Shown in pieces: positions 32,966 to 41,474 of a stretch of 64,000 nucleotides of DNA (positions are counted from its first letter, which is position 1; every line of letters starts with the position of its first letter). The position numbers and the translations under genes are program-made. Below the pieces are notes generated by a model. It was not told the DNA's origin, searched no databases, and worked only from the letters and a program-made list of their open reading frames with translations. This stretch comes from a bacterium (GTDB taxonomy: Bacteria; Planctomycetota; UBA1135; UBA2386), in NCBI GenBank assembly GCA_030432695.1, contig JAUILN010000011.1, positions 152,950 through 216,949 on the forward strand, read 5' to 3'.

Positions 32966-35134
32966 CTACCAAGAATTGCCGGAAATCGTCATGTTCTGCA
33001 TGGTGTCAGTCCGGATGTTGTCGACCTGCGAATCTCGCGGCAACGACGTTAATACGTTGTCAATCACACGTACATTACCACAGTACGCCGCCACAACCAA
33101 TGACGCCTCCTGATCAGACGAGGAGTACGTCGGCAAGCCAGGCCGCAGCAGAGGATTGTCCCTGGAATCGAGCGCCCGGCAATACTGGGCCCCAAATTCA
33201 TTTCCTTCGATCGTCACCCCCTGCGCCGACCCGACACTGATTCCGGCGCGATCGAATCTATCGATGATATTGCCTCGGATCAGCACGTCACGAATTGGCC
33301 TGCGCGAGCGATCCGACACGGCTTCGCCCGCTCTGACGCGCCTCACTGGAGTATTGCTGCTACCTGTTGCGACCCAGTAGTAGCCAACGTCGATTGCTCC
33401 CAATGCGTTGCGCCAGTAGTCGCCGATCCTCCAGCCGAACTCGTGCCCCGCATACAGGTCATTCCAGGCCACGCCGATGAACGGATTGCACCCCTCAACG
33501 CGGTTCCCGGTAATTGCCGTGTGATATATCACTCCAGCATGTCGCTCGAGATTGCCGTTGCGGCTGTAGACCCCATGAACACGGATTCCTGGCCCCGATG
33601 TGTTCTGCATGGTACAGTTCTCGATCGCCACAGAGGATCCACTGGTGATGATCCCAGCACCTCGCCCCCCAATAATAGTGCAATTCCTGAAGAGGATATG
33701 ATTCGGGGCATACCCAGGGATATCAAGCGGATCCCCCACTTGAGGCGGGCTCGAAGCATTCACGAAGACAGGAGAGAGCGTGAGCGTCACGGACTGGATC
33801 TCAGGAGGATTGGATCCAGGGACATACGTATATGCAGTCGGAGCACTAATAACGTATTCCGCCTTCAACTCCGTTAAGCTTGTATCATAGACTCTCACTT
33901 CGCTTCCGACAGTCAGATCAAGCGCGCCCCAACTACTCGGATCCGTGTGCGCAAAGTCGTTCGAGTCGTTCGTTGTCTTGATATTGAATCCGCCGCCGAG
34001 GCTATCGATATACGCCCAAACATGGCCAGTGATATCCAGCGCATCATCAAGCGCACCTTCGATTCGACAATCCACGAAAGATACGCTGCCCCGTAGACCA
34101 TAGAGGCCATTGGTCGCGCCTCGCGTCACCCCGACGAGCGATTTGTCGTTCACGGGCAGGACCTGCAAGCCCCGAACCTCGAGGCCTCGAGTCCTGTCCG
34201 CGGCAATCGCGGCCGCCATACACCGAACAGTCAGGTTTTCGACCAATACATTCGAGCAGTCTTTACAGGTGAAGGCCGTCGCTCTCCACATATCATGAAA
34301 GAGGTGAATGAATGCCATATGCGGAGCCACCTCGCCCAAGGAATCAAATACTCCCCAGTCGGAGTCACGAATACCCAACAAGTCAATTCGTAACTCCGGC
34401 TTGCCGGTCGTAGGGTTGAGACGCCGCTTCGCAGACCATTGATACTTGCCCATGATCCGGTCAGTCCACCATATCCCTGGCACAAATGCGCAACCCGCTA
34501 AGTCCTCTGACGGACCGAAGAAGGGGATCATCGCATCGATTTGCACGACATGATTAGTCCAAGTACTACTCCAGCCTGCTGTAGTCAGGACGTTGACGAG
34601 ATCCACGTAGCATCTGTAATCACGAACAGTATTTGACCCGACTACGTATTCCGTATGTGATATACCTGCAAACACACCTTCCGTAGCGAGCGGATTGGCG
34701 TCCAGCATGTTCGGATTGGAGGTTGGCGCAGGGAGCCTTGTACGGACTTGGACGTTTCTGATCACGAGGTTGTCACAGGAAGTGATCAGGAAGCCGCTCC
34801 TCCAATTCGCTCCACCACCCACCTGCGCACGGTTGAAACCTATGAACTCGATTTCGGCTTGGTGATTGAACCCCTGGATCAGGAGGTTATCCCGACTATT
34901 GCCGTTCTGATCATCGTCTTTGATCTCGATGCGCCCAGTGATCTTGAACGGCAAACCGTTCGGATGGGGAAGCAGACGCAACTCGCTGTTGTCGGTCAAG
35001 GCTAACGCAGCAGCCTGGAACGCAGCGGTGTCATCGACTCCGTTCGGCGTGAGTGCAAGGAACTGCGTGGTCGGCGGCAACGAGAAAGACAGATTGGCGA
35101 TTGCGAGGAACGCAACCCCGATGAGGTTTCGCAT
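32966..35134 (-). CDS. secreted right-handed beta-helix protein, probably acquired
   Basis: A 722-residue protein from ATG 35134 with a signal peptide (RNLIGVAFLAIANLSFSLPP). It begins like a pectate-lyase/phage-tailspike beta-helix (LTPNGVDDTAAFQAAALALT) and has many beta-helix rungs (NLVIRNVQVRTRL, VLVENLTVRCMAAAIAADRT, HILFRNCTIIGGRGAGIITS, GVTIEGNEFG). Members bind or cleave polysaccharides; catalytic residues cannot be assigned by eye. The base composition is strikingly lower in G+C (near half by eye) and codon choice differs from both neighbours, indicating horizontal acquisition. It sits between the two halves of an MdlAB-like exporter. The frame is open upstream to 35317, but that part lacks an export signal. 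Confidence 0.8.
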   Translation of the reverse strand: MRNLIGVAFLAIANLSFSLPPTTQFLALTPNGVDDTAAFQAAALALTDNSELRLLPHPNGLPFKITGRIEIKDDDQNGNSRDNLLIQGFNHQAEIEFIGFNRAQVGGGANWRSGFLITSCDNLVIRNVQVRTRLPAPTSNPNMLDANPLATEGVFAGISHTEYVVGSNTVRDYRCYVDLVNVLTTAGWSSTWTNHVVQIDAMIPFFGPSEDLAGCAFVPGIWWTDRIMGKYQWSAKRRLNPTTGKPELRIDLLGIRDSDWGVFDSLGEVAPHMAFIHLFHDMWRATAFTCKDCSNVLVENLTVRCMAAAIAADRTRGLEVRGLQVLPVNDKSLVGVTRGATNGLYGLRGSVSFVDCRIEGALDDALDITGHVWAYIDSLGGGFNIKTTNDSNDFAHTDPSSWGALDLTVGSEVRVYDTSLTELKAEYVISAPTAYTYVPGSNPPEIQSVTLTLSPVFVNASSPPQVGDPLDIPGYAPNHILFRNCTIIGGRGAGIITSGSSVAIENCTMQNTSGPGIRVHGVYSRNGNLERHAGVIYHTAITGNRVEGCNPFIGVAWNDLYAGHEFGWRIGDYWRNALGAIDVGYYWVATGSSNTPVRRVRAGEAVSDRSRRPIRDVLIRGNIIDRFDRAGISVGSAQGVTIEGNEFGAQYCRALDSRDNPLLRPGLPTYSSSDQEASLVVAAYCGNVRVIDNVLTSLPRDSQVDNIRTDTMQNMTISGNSW

Positions 35135-35583
35135 AATGCGCACAGTGCGAGACCGCCACCAGACCGTCAAGGTATCGTCTATGTGAATCCGATGAATTCC
35201 GGGATCCCCGCCGATGACTCCACTGTCTTCCATCCATCCCAGCTTAGGCGCAGATCCGTTCGCATCAGACCCGGCACAGCCATTCTTGACGCCCTTACCG
35301 GAGGACTTGATGCCCATGCCATCCTCCCCTCGGCAGGCCCCGGGAGGCTGGATCGAGGCATACAGCCCGCACCGGCGCGTGAACTCCGGTCCACGATACT
35401 GCCGCGAAACGCAGCCTCATCGACGGATTCAGCGAGGCGTCACGGCGAAGTCCGCGGTGCCCGGGCATGTCCTGGGCGAAACGATCTCCGCCGACCGTGG
35501 ATGCGGGACCCGAGGCAACTCCGATGGAGTCCAGCTCGACGCGAGCTTCCCGAGCGCGCGCCTGACAGCGCAAGCATCCGGAT
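35135..35583. other. intergenic stretch holding a dispersed repeat
   Basis: No convincing gene. Its left 170 bases share the lower G+C of the beta-helix gene. The right part returns to high G+C and holds the hairpin repeat at 35378-35497. Open frames here (for example 35183-35617 plus strand) have Arg/Pro/Ser-rich translations without recognisable features. Confidence 0.5.
35378..35497 (+). repeat. dispersed hairpin-containing repeat, copy A
   Basis: Alignable with 55099-55217 at roughly three quarters identity by eye. The core contains an imperfect inverted repeat: ccgcgaaacgcagcctcatc (35402-35421) against gattcagcgaggcgtcacgg (35426-35445). The following shared tail includes atgtcctgggcgaaacgatctc versus a close variant in copy B. 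Confidence 0.6.
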
Positions 35584-37392
35584 TCAGCTCTGCTGCTTCT
35601 GCCACAACGACGCGTAGAGACCCTCCCGGGCCAATAGCGCCGCGTGATTCCCCCTCTCCACCACCCGCCCCTCGTCCAGCACCAGGATCTGATCGGCCCT
35701 GGAGACGGTGGCGACCCGGTGCGCGACGATCACCGTGGTCCGCCCACGCATCAGTGGCTCGATCGCGCCGAGGATCTCGGCGGCGGTGTGGGTGTCCACT
35801 GCGGAGAGGGTGTCGTCGAGGAGCAGCAGGGTCGGCTCGAGCAGGACCACGCGGGCCAACGCGGTGCGTTGGCGCTGGCCGCCGCTGAGCTGGACGCCGC
35901 GCTCGCCGACCATCGTGGCGAGGCCGTCGGGGAGCTGGGCCATATCGCGCTCGAGGCGGGCGGTGGCCAGCGCGGACTTCACCGCGTCGCGGCTGGAACC
36001 GGGTCGGCCGAAGGCGATGTTCTCCTCGAGGCTGCGGCTGAACAGGAACGACTCCTGCGGCACCACGCCGACCGCGCGGCGCAGCTCGCGGAGCGGCAGG
36101 TCGTTGACGTCGACGCCGTCGAGGAACACGGTGTCGCGCGGCACCTCGACCATGCGGGTCAGGGCGCGCAGCAGCGTGGTCTTGCCGGAACCGGTGGGGC
36201 CGACCACGCCGAGCGTCTTGCCCGGGGCGACCTCGAACGACACATGGTCGAGGACCCGCCGCGCGCCCCCCGCCCCCTCGCCGATCTCCTCGGGCAGGCT
36301 GCCGGACAGGTGCGGCTGCTCGCGGAGGTCGGGGAACTCGATCGTCAGGTCGCGGACCTCGATGCGGCCGTCGCGCAGGGCGCCGCTCCGCACCTGTTCG
36401 GCGTCGCGGATCGTCACCGGCATGTCGAGCAGTTCGACGAGCCGATCGAGCGCCGCCGCACCGCGCTGCAGCGAGCTCATCACGAAGCCCAGCGTGCCGG
36501 TCGGGCCGGCGACGATGCCGAGGTAGAAGACGAACGACACCAGTTCGCCGACCGTCAGCTCCCCGGCGACGACCCGCGGACCGCCGAAGGCCAGCGCGAC
36601 CAGGGTGCTGAGCGCGGCCAGGAACAGCATCGTCGGCTGCAGCCAGCTCCGCGCCGCGGCCAGCTCGAGCATGGTGCCGCGGTAGCGCTGGGCCTCGGCC
36701 TCGAAGGCGGCACGGTCGCGTTCCTCGAGTGCCAGGCCGCGCACCACCCGCTGGCCGCTCAGCGACTCGTCGAGTTTGGCGCTGACCTCACCGAGTTGCT
36801 CCTGAGAAGTGCGCGACAGCACCTGGATGCGCGCGGCGATGCGGCGCGCGAACCACAGGAAGAACGGAAAGGGCGCGACTCCGAGCAGGGTCAGCCACGG
36901 GTCGGTGGCGAGCATGAAGGTCAGACCGACCGCGTAGAGCACGCCGGTCTCGACCAGGTAGAGGAACACCGGGCCGGTCAGGCCCTGCACGTTCTGCACG
37001 TCGTTGACGCAGCGCGACATCACGTGGCCGGTCCGGTGGCGCACGTAGAACGACGGCGACAGGCGCAGCAGGTGGTCGAACAGGTCGGTGCGCAGGTCGT
37101 GCACGACCTTGCGGCTGTTGCCGAGGATGCACAGGCGACTGCCGGTGCGGACCACCGCGCCGACTGCTGCGGCAGCGACCATCGCCACGGCGACCACGAC
37201 CAGGTGCTGGGCGGCGCCCGGATCGCCGCCCTCGAGGCGGGCGCGCAGGGTGTCGATCGCGTCACCCAGCAGGGTGGGCAGCAGGAGCCGCAGCACCACC
37301 GCGGACACCACCAGGACCGCGCCCAGCGCGTAGAGGCCACGGAGCCGGCGCGCGTAGGGCACGAGCCGGGCGAATCGGGAGAGCGCGCTCAA
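35584..37392 (-). CDS. ABC exporter half-transporter, MdlA-like (degenerate ATPase site)
   Basis: A 602-residue type I exporter subunit: membrane domain (LYALGAVLVVSAVVLRLLLP; SPSFYVRHRTGHVMSRCVND) and ATPase with Walker A GPTGSGKTT, Q-loop VPQESFLFSRSL, signature LSGGQRQRTALARV and switch His IVAHRVATV. Walker B reads LLLLDDTLSAVDTHT: the catalytic Glu is replaced by Asp, a hallmark of the non-hydrolysing subunit in heterodimeric exporters such as MdlA and TM287. Its natural partner is the MdlB-like protein at 27387-29186, on the same strand and in the usual A-then-B order but 6.4 kb away. The start is TTG 37392. An insert of about 25 residues precedes the Walker A region (LREQPHLSGSLPEEIGEGAG). 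Confidence 0.9.
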   Translation of the reverse strand: MSALSRFARLVPYARRLRGLYALGAVLVVSAVVLRLLLPTLLGDAIDTLRARLEGGDPGAAQHLVVVAVAMVAAAAVGAVVRTGSRLCILGNSRKVVHDLRTDLFDHLLRLSPSFYVRHRTGHVMSRCVNDVQNVQGLTGPVFLYLVETGVLYAVGLTFMLATDPWLTLLGVAPFPFFLWFARRIAARIQVLSRTSQEQLGEVSAKLDESLSGQRVVRGLALEERDRAAFEAEAQRYRGTMLELAAARSWLQPTMLFLAALSTLVALAFGGPRVVAGELTVGELVSFVFYLGIVAGPTGTLGFVMSSLQRGAAALDRLVELLDMPVTIRDAEQVRSGALRDGRIEVRDLTIEFPDLREQPHLSGSLPEEIGEGAGGARRVLDHVSFEVAPGKTLGVVGPTGSGKTTLLRALTRMVEVPRDTVFLDGVDVNDLPLRELRRAVGVVPQESFLFSRSLEENIAFGRPGSSRDAVKSALATARLERDMAQLPDGLATMVGERGVQLSGGQRQRTALARVVLLEPTLLLLDDTLSAVDTHTAAEILGAIEPLMRGRTTVIVAHRVATVSRADQILVLDEGRVVERGNHAALLAREGLYASLWQKQQS

Positions 37393-37451
37393 GAGGGCGA
37401 TCTTCGGCCGGGTTCAGCGCTTCCCAAGGGTCGGATCAGCTGCGCGCCGGT

Positions 37452-37742
37452 TCAGACGCCGTCGGACTTGGGACCCGGGTCGAAGCCCGGATCGTCGAGC
37501 AGATGCGACGCGTTGTCGGCGGCGCGCATCGCGCTCCGAGCCGCTTCGAGTTTGTCGGCCGGGACCTGGATCCGGACCTCGCGGGTGTTGGTCAGGGTCT
37601 CGCTGATCGCCACGGGGTCGGTCAGCAGGTGACCCGCCACGAAGGTCTTGATGCCGGCCTCGCGGAGCACGCCGGCCACGACCTGGGCGTCGAACGGGGT
37701 CTTCGCGACCAGGAGGTCGACGACGTCGGGATGTTCGCTCAT
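37452..37742 (-). CDS. DUF2007-like small protein
   Basis: A 96-residue protein from ATG 37742. The N-terminal half (VDLLVAKTPFDAQVVAGVLR, then EAGIKTFVAG) matches the ferredoxin-like DUF2007/putative signal-transducing-protein pattern, in which the A-x-x-A/L-x-x-x-L-x-x-x-G-I core is conserved; IQVPADKLEAARSAM follows. The C-terminus (LLDDPGFDPGPKSDGV) is acidic and probably disordered. Function unknown. It is 59 bases upstream of the MdlA-like gene on the same strand, so co-transcription is possible. Confidence 0.6.
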   Translation of the reverse strand: MSEHPDVVDLLVAKTPFDAQVVAGVLREAGIKTFVAGHLLTDPVAISETLTNTREVRIQVPADKLEAARSAMRAADNASHLLDDPGFDPGPKSDGV

Positions 37743-37860
37743 CGCGGGGAGTGTAACCCCGCGCCCCGCGAGGTTCTTCTTTCGGCGAGGTTCCGCGTCG
37801 GCCCGATCGACCAGCTCCGGGCGACTGGTGGGATCGGCCGACAGCGGCGACGATCTGGGC

Positions 37861-39762
37861 GTGAAGCGCTCGCTCCTCCTCTCGTGCCTGGCCGCCGGCT
37901 CCCTGCCCCTCGCAGCGACCGTCGCCCAGGATCTGGCCCTCACCGACGTGACCCTCGCCGCCGGCATCACGTGGCAGCACAACGACGGCGCCACGATGAT
38001 GGGCGCCTGCGGGGCGTTCCTCGACTACGACAAGGACGGTCGCCTCGACCTGCTGCTCGGCGGTGGGTTCAGCCAGACGACCCTCTACCGGAACGTCGGC
38101 GGAGGCCGCTTCGCCGAGGTCACTCCGCCGCCGTTCCCGGCACCGGACGGCTGGGAGACCATGTGCCTGACCGTCGCCGACTTCGACGACGACGGCGACC
38201 CCGACGTGTTCGTGGGCCGCTACGGACCGAACCGGCTGTTCCGCAACGACGGCGTAGGCCCCGGCGGCACCCCGACCTTCACCGACATCACCACCGGCGC
38301 ACTCGCCGGCACGGACTTCACGACCACCGCGGCGTTCGGCGACTACGACGGCGACGGCAACCTCGACCTGTTCGTCGGCAACTACATCGGCCCGCGCGGC
38401 AGCTACCCGAACCACCAGCCCACGCCCGACCACCTGTTCCGCGGCCACGGCGACGGCACCTTCACCGATGTGACCGACCCGGGCCTCGCCGGCCAGGGCA
38501 CCGCGCTGGCCAGCGCGTTCACCGACTTCGACCAGGACGGCGACGTCGACCTGTGGGTCTGCAACGACTTCGGCGCGACGGTCGAGCCCAACCGCCTGCA
38601 CCGCAACGACGGTCCGAACCCGGTCGGCGGCTGGAGCTTCGCGCAGATCGCGAACACCGCCGGCACCGACCTGGCGATGTTCTGCATGGGCATCGCCTCG
38701 GGCGACTACGACCACGACGGCGACCTCGACCGCTACTTCACCAACCTGGGTCGCAACGTGCTGCTCAGGGACGATGGCGGAGTCTTCGCCGATGTGACGG
38801 CCACGGCCGGCGTGGAGCTGACCCACGATCCGGACACCACGCCGCAGTTGCTGGCCACCAGTTGGGGCTGCGGCTTCCACGACTTCGACCACGACGGCTG
38901 GGTCGACCTCTACGTGTCGAACGGCCACATCCCCGCAGCCCCGGCGATCGCCAATGGGCGCAACACGCGCAACACCCTGTATCGCCACGACGGCGCCAGC
39001 CTGACCTTCACCGAGACCGGCGGCCGGCTCGACGACGGGATCGGCCGCGGGGCCGCGTTCGGCGACTTCGACAACGACGGCGACGTCGACGTGCTGCAGG
39101 TGAACATCGACCGGCGGCCGGTGCTGCTGCGCAACGACTCGCCGCGACGCGGGCAGTGGTTCGCGCCGCGGCTGATCGGCCGGCTGAGCCACCGAGATGC
39201 GATCGGTGCCTTCGCCCGCGCCGAGGTCGCGACCTTCACCGCGGTGCGCGAGGTGCGCCGCAACGACTCGTTCGAATCGTCGTCGGAGCCGCGGCTGCAC
39301 TTCGGACTGGGCCAGACCGATCGGGTCCGGGCCTTCGACGTGCGCTGGCCCTCGGGCATCGAGCAGCAGCTCTACGACCTGCCGGTCGACGGTCGACTCG
39401 ACCTGGTGGAACCGGTGGTCACCGTCGAGGGACTCGCCGTGCAGCGACAGGCCACCGCCTCCGGCGAGACGATCCGGTCCTCGGCGACCCTGGTGAACCA
39501 CGACAGCCGCTCGGTGGCGGTCGTGTGGATCCCCGACGTGCGGGCCGGTGACGCGACCACGCGGCCCGGAATCCCCGCCGGCACGCGCGTGTGGTCGGGC
39601 CGGCTGTCCCTGGCGATCCTGCAGCCCGGCGAGCGCCGGCCGATCTCGTTCACCGAGAACGTCGGACCGGGCCCGCATGCAGTGCCCGACCTCGCTTGCG
39701 TGTTCACCGTCTGGGACGGCTACGCGATCGACCAGGCCCGGGCCGCCGTGCCGGGCAGCTGA
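37861..39762 (+). CDS. secreted FG-GAP/VCBS repeat protein with ASPIC/UnbV domain
   Basis: A 633-residue exported protein from GTG 37861 (signal RSLLLSCLAAGSLPLAATVA). It holds at least seven FG-GAP/VCBS-type repeats with Ca-binding DxDxDGxxD loops (DYDKDGRLDLLL, DFDDDGDPDVFV, DYDGDGNLDLFV, DFDQDGDVDLWV, DYDHDGDLDRYF, DFDHDGWVDLYV, DFDNDGDVDVLQ), probably one propeller. The ASPIC/UnbV domain follows: HRDAIGAFARAEV, FESSSEPRLHFGLGQTDRVR, AFDVRWPSGIEQQ. This layout is abundant in planctomycetes and of unknown function, probably adhesion or surface recognition. The last 110 residues are an extra beta domain. Confidence 0.88.
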   Translation: MKRSLLLSCLAAGSLPLAATVAQDLALTDVTLAAGITWQHNDGATMMGACGAFLDYDKDGRLDLLLGGGFSQTTLYRNVGGGRFAEVTPPPFPAPDGWETMCLTVADFDDDGDPDVFVGRYGPNRLFRNDGVGPGGTPTFTDITTGALAGTDFTTTAAFGDYDGDGNLDLFVGNYIGPRGSYPNHQPTPDHLFRGHGDGTFTDVTDPGLAGQGTALASAFTDFDQDGDVDLWVCNDFGATVEPNRLHRNDGPNPVGGWSFAQIANTAGTDLAMFCMGIASGDYDHDGDLDRYFTNLGRNVLLRDDGGVFADVTATAGVELTHDPDTTPQLLATSWGCGFHDFDHDGWVDLYVSNGHIPAAPAIANGRNTRNTLYRHDGASLTFTETGGRLDDGIGRGAAFGDFDNDGDVDVLQVNIDRRPVLLRNDSPRRGQWFAPRLIGRLSHRDAIGAFARAEVATFTAVREVRRNDSFESSSEPRLHFGLGQTDRVRAFDVRWPSGIEQQLYDLPVDGRLDLVEPVVTVEGLAVQRQATASGETIRSSATLVNHDSRSVAVVWIPDVRAGDATTRPGIPAGTRVWSGRLSLAILQPGERRPISFTENVGPGPHAVPDLACVFTVWDGYAIDQARAAVPGS

Positions 39763-39765
39763 CGC

Positions 39766-41211
39766 TCACGGAGTGATCGTGAGCACCACCGCGTTCGACA
39801 GGTACGGCCGGTATAGGTCACCGGCGAAGGCCTGGAACGCCAGGATCCCGACCAGGGCCGGATCGTTGGGAATCGTCAGCGGCACGTCGAGGCGACCGTT
39901 GGAGTTCGCGTTCGCGGCCAGGAACGAGATCAGCAGCGAGGTGTCGAGCTCGATCTCGCCGACGGGCGGCAGGGGCAGCGGGTTGGCAGCGAGGCCGATC
40001 GACACCGTGAGGCCGACCGAGTCGCCACCGCGCGGGGTGAAGGTGCTGAGCGTGGTCGCGGCACCGAGGCGGACCGTGGCCGGCTGGATGCTCAGCCGCG
40101 GAGCCGCCATGAACGACGCGCCGCGCGGGGTGAGCGCGGTGGCGCTGACCGTCTCGTCGTAGGCCTCGAACGACTCGCCGGCGTCGAGCGCGTCGCCGTC
40201 GGCGTTCAGGTCGCGCAACGCGGTGAGGCGGTTGGGAGTCTGATCCTCGCAGAGGAACACGGTGCCGTCCTCACGCAGAACCACGTCCCAGAAGGTCGAC
40301 GCGGCCGTCTGGTAGAAGACGCCCTCCTCGCTGGCCTGGATCACGCCGTCGTTGTTGGCGTCGCGGGCCCGCCAGACCTGCTCGTTGCCGTGGTCGGTGA
40401 TGTAGAAGGTGCCATCGGGCGCCACCGCGAGGCCCCAGTAGAACGGGTTGCCACCCGACGACGGCGCCCAGAACAGCGACACCTCGCCCGGGTCGTTGGC
40501 GTCGCCATCGGTGTTGAGGTCGTCGCAGCGATACACGCCCTTGATGTTCACGCCGGTCGCACCGACCTCGGCGTAGTAGAGCTTGCCGTCCGGCGCGACC
40601 ACGACCTCGGTCGGGATCGAATCGCCCAACGCCAGCTGGTTGGGGATCTGGCAGTAGATGACCGCCTCGCCGATGTCGTTGGCGTCGCCGTCGGCGTTCA
40701 GGTCGGTGAGCTTCAGGATCATGTCGACGCCGACGCTCGAGGTGTTGGAGACCGCGACGAAGACGTTGCCGAGCAGGTCGGCGGTGATGCCCTGCGCCGA
40801 CGCCATCGCCACGCCCGACGCGTTGTTGACGCCGTCGAAGAACACCTTGTGCTCGCCGCCTCCCAACGCGCTGCCGTTGCCGTCGACGTCCTCGAGCATC
40901 AGGACGATGTCCACCGTCGAGTCGCAGACGTAGGCCACGCCGTTCAGACCGACGACGATGGCGGTGGGGTTGGTCAACGCGATCGAGCCGATCGTGTCGT
41001 CGTAGAAGACGTTGATCTCGCCGGGGTCGTTGAACGAGCCGTTCTGGTTGAAGTCGGAGATCCGCCAGACGCCGTCGAACGAGCTGTCGACGACCAGCAG
41101 ATCGAGCGTGGCCGACCGCGGGATCAGCGGAGCGAACTGGGCGGGCAGGGCCGCGGGAAGTGCGGCCGCGGCAAGCGCGGCGAGGAACAGGTGGGAATGT
41201 GGCGTGTGCAT
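39766..41211 (-). CDS. secreted propeller protein with EF-hand-like calcium loops and recurrent C-terminal module
   Basis: A 481-residue exported protein from ATG 41211 (signal LFLAALAAAALPAALPAQ). Repeats alternate a propeller-type strand set (AIVVGLNGVAYVC, TEVVVAPDGKLYYAEVG, GLAVAPDGTFYITDHGNEQV) with Asp-rich loops DFNQNGSFNDPGE, DVDGNGSALGGGE, DLNADGDANDIGE, DLNTDGDANDPGE, DANNDGVIQASEE and DLNADGDALDAGE. These look like dockerin/EF-hand calcium loops ending in Glu. The C-terminal 110 residues are the shared module in variant form (VPLTIPNDPALVGILAFQAF). Export and calcium-dependent folding are inferred; the ligand is unknown. It is convergent with the FG-GAP gene (3 bases apart). Confidence 0.75.
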   Translation of the reverse strand: MHTPHSHLFLAALAAAALPAALPAQFAPLIPRSATLDLLVVDSSFDGVWRISDFNQNGSFNDPGEINVFYDDTIGSIALTNPTAIVVGLNGVAYVCDSTVDIVLMLEDVDGNGSALGGGEHKVFFDGVNNASGVAMASAQGITADLLGNVFVAVSNTSSVGVDMILKLTDLNADGDANDIGEAVIYCQIPNQLALGDSIPTEVVVAPDGKLYYAEVGATGVNIKGVYRCDDLNTDGDANDPGEVSLFWAPSSGGNPFYWGLAVAPDGTFYITDHGNEQVWRARDANNDGVIQASEEGVFYQTAASTFWDVVLREDGTVFLCEDQTPNRLTALRDLNADGDALDAGESFEAYDETVSATALTPRGASFMAAPRLSIQPATVRLGAATTLSTFTPRGGDSVGLTVSIGLAANPLPLPPVGEIELDTSLLISFLAANANSNGRLDVPLTIPNDPALVGILAFQAFAGDLYRPYLSNAVVLTITP

Positions 41212-41434
41212 GATGCTGAGACCGAATCTCACCAGGACAGGTGAATTGCGGAATGGCCGGATCTTCGTCGATCGGGTCCCAGGGCGCGCACCCCCGGATC
41301 CACCAGGGCGTGGGCTGGCCCATCCGACCGAGGCGGTTCTGGCGCACTTTGATGCGCCCCACCGCGCGCGCACTGCGCCGCGGCGCGTGACGCTCGCCCG
41401 AACGGCTGCGCGGCGCGGTCGAGGAGACCCGCGG

Positions 41435-41440
41435 TACAGT
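41435..41440 (+). promoter_or_regulatory. possible -10 element TACAGT
   Basis: TACAGT, 34 bases upstream of ATG 41475 of the BNR lipoprotein; matches TAnnnT. The -35 region is not clear. Confidence 0.25.
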
Positions 41441-41474
41441 GGTCTAGGCCGCCCCCTCCTCCCCGCACGCACCG

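Noticed and set aside
35183-35617. Plus-strand open frame in the gap right of the low-GC island
   Set aside because: It crosses the border into the ABC gene on the opposite strand, overlaps the dispersed repeat and has no recognisable feature.
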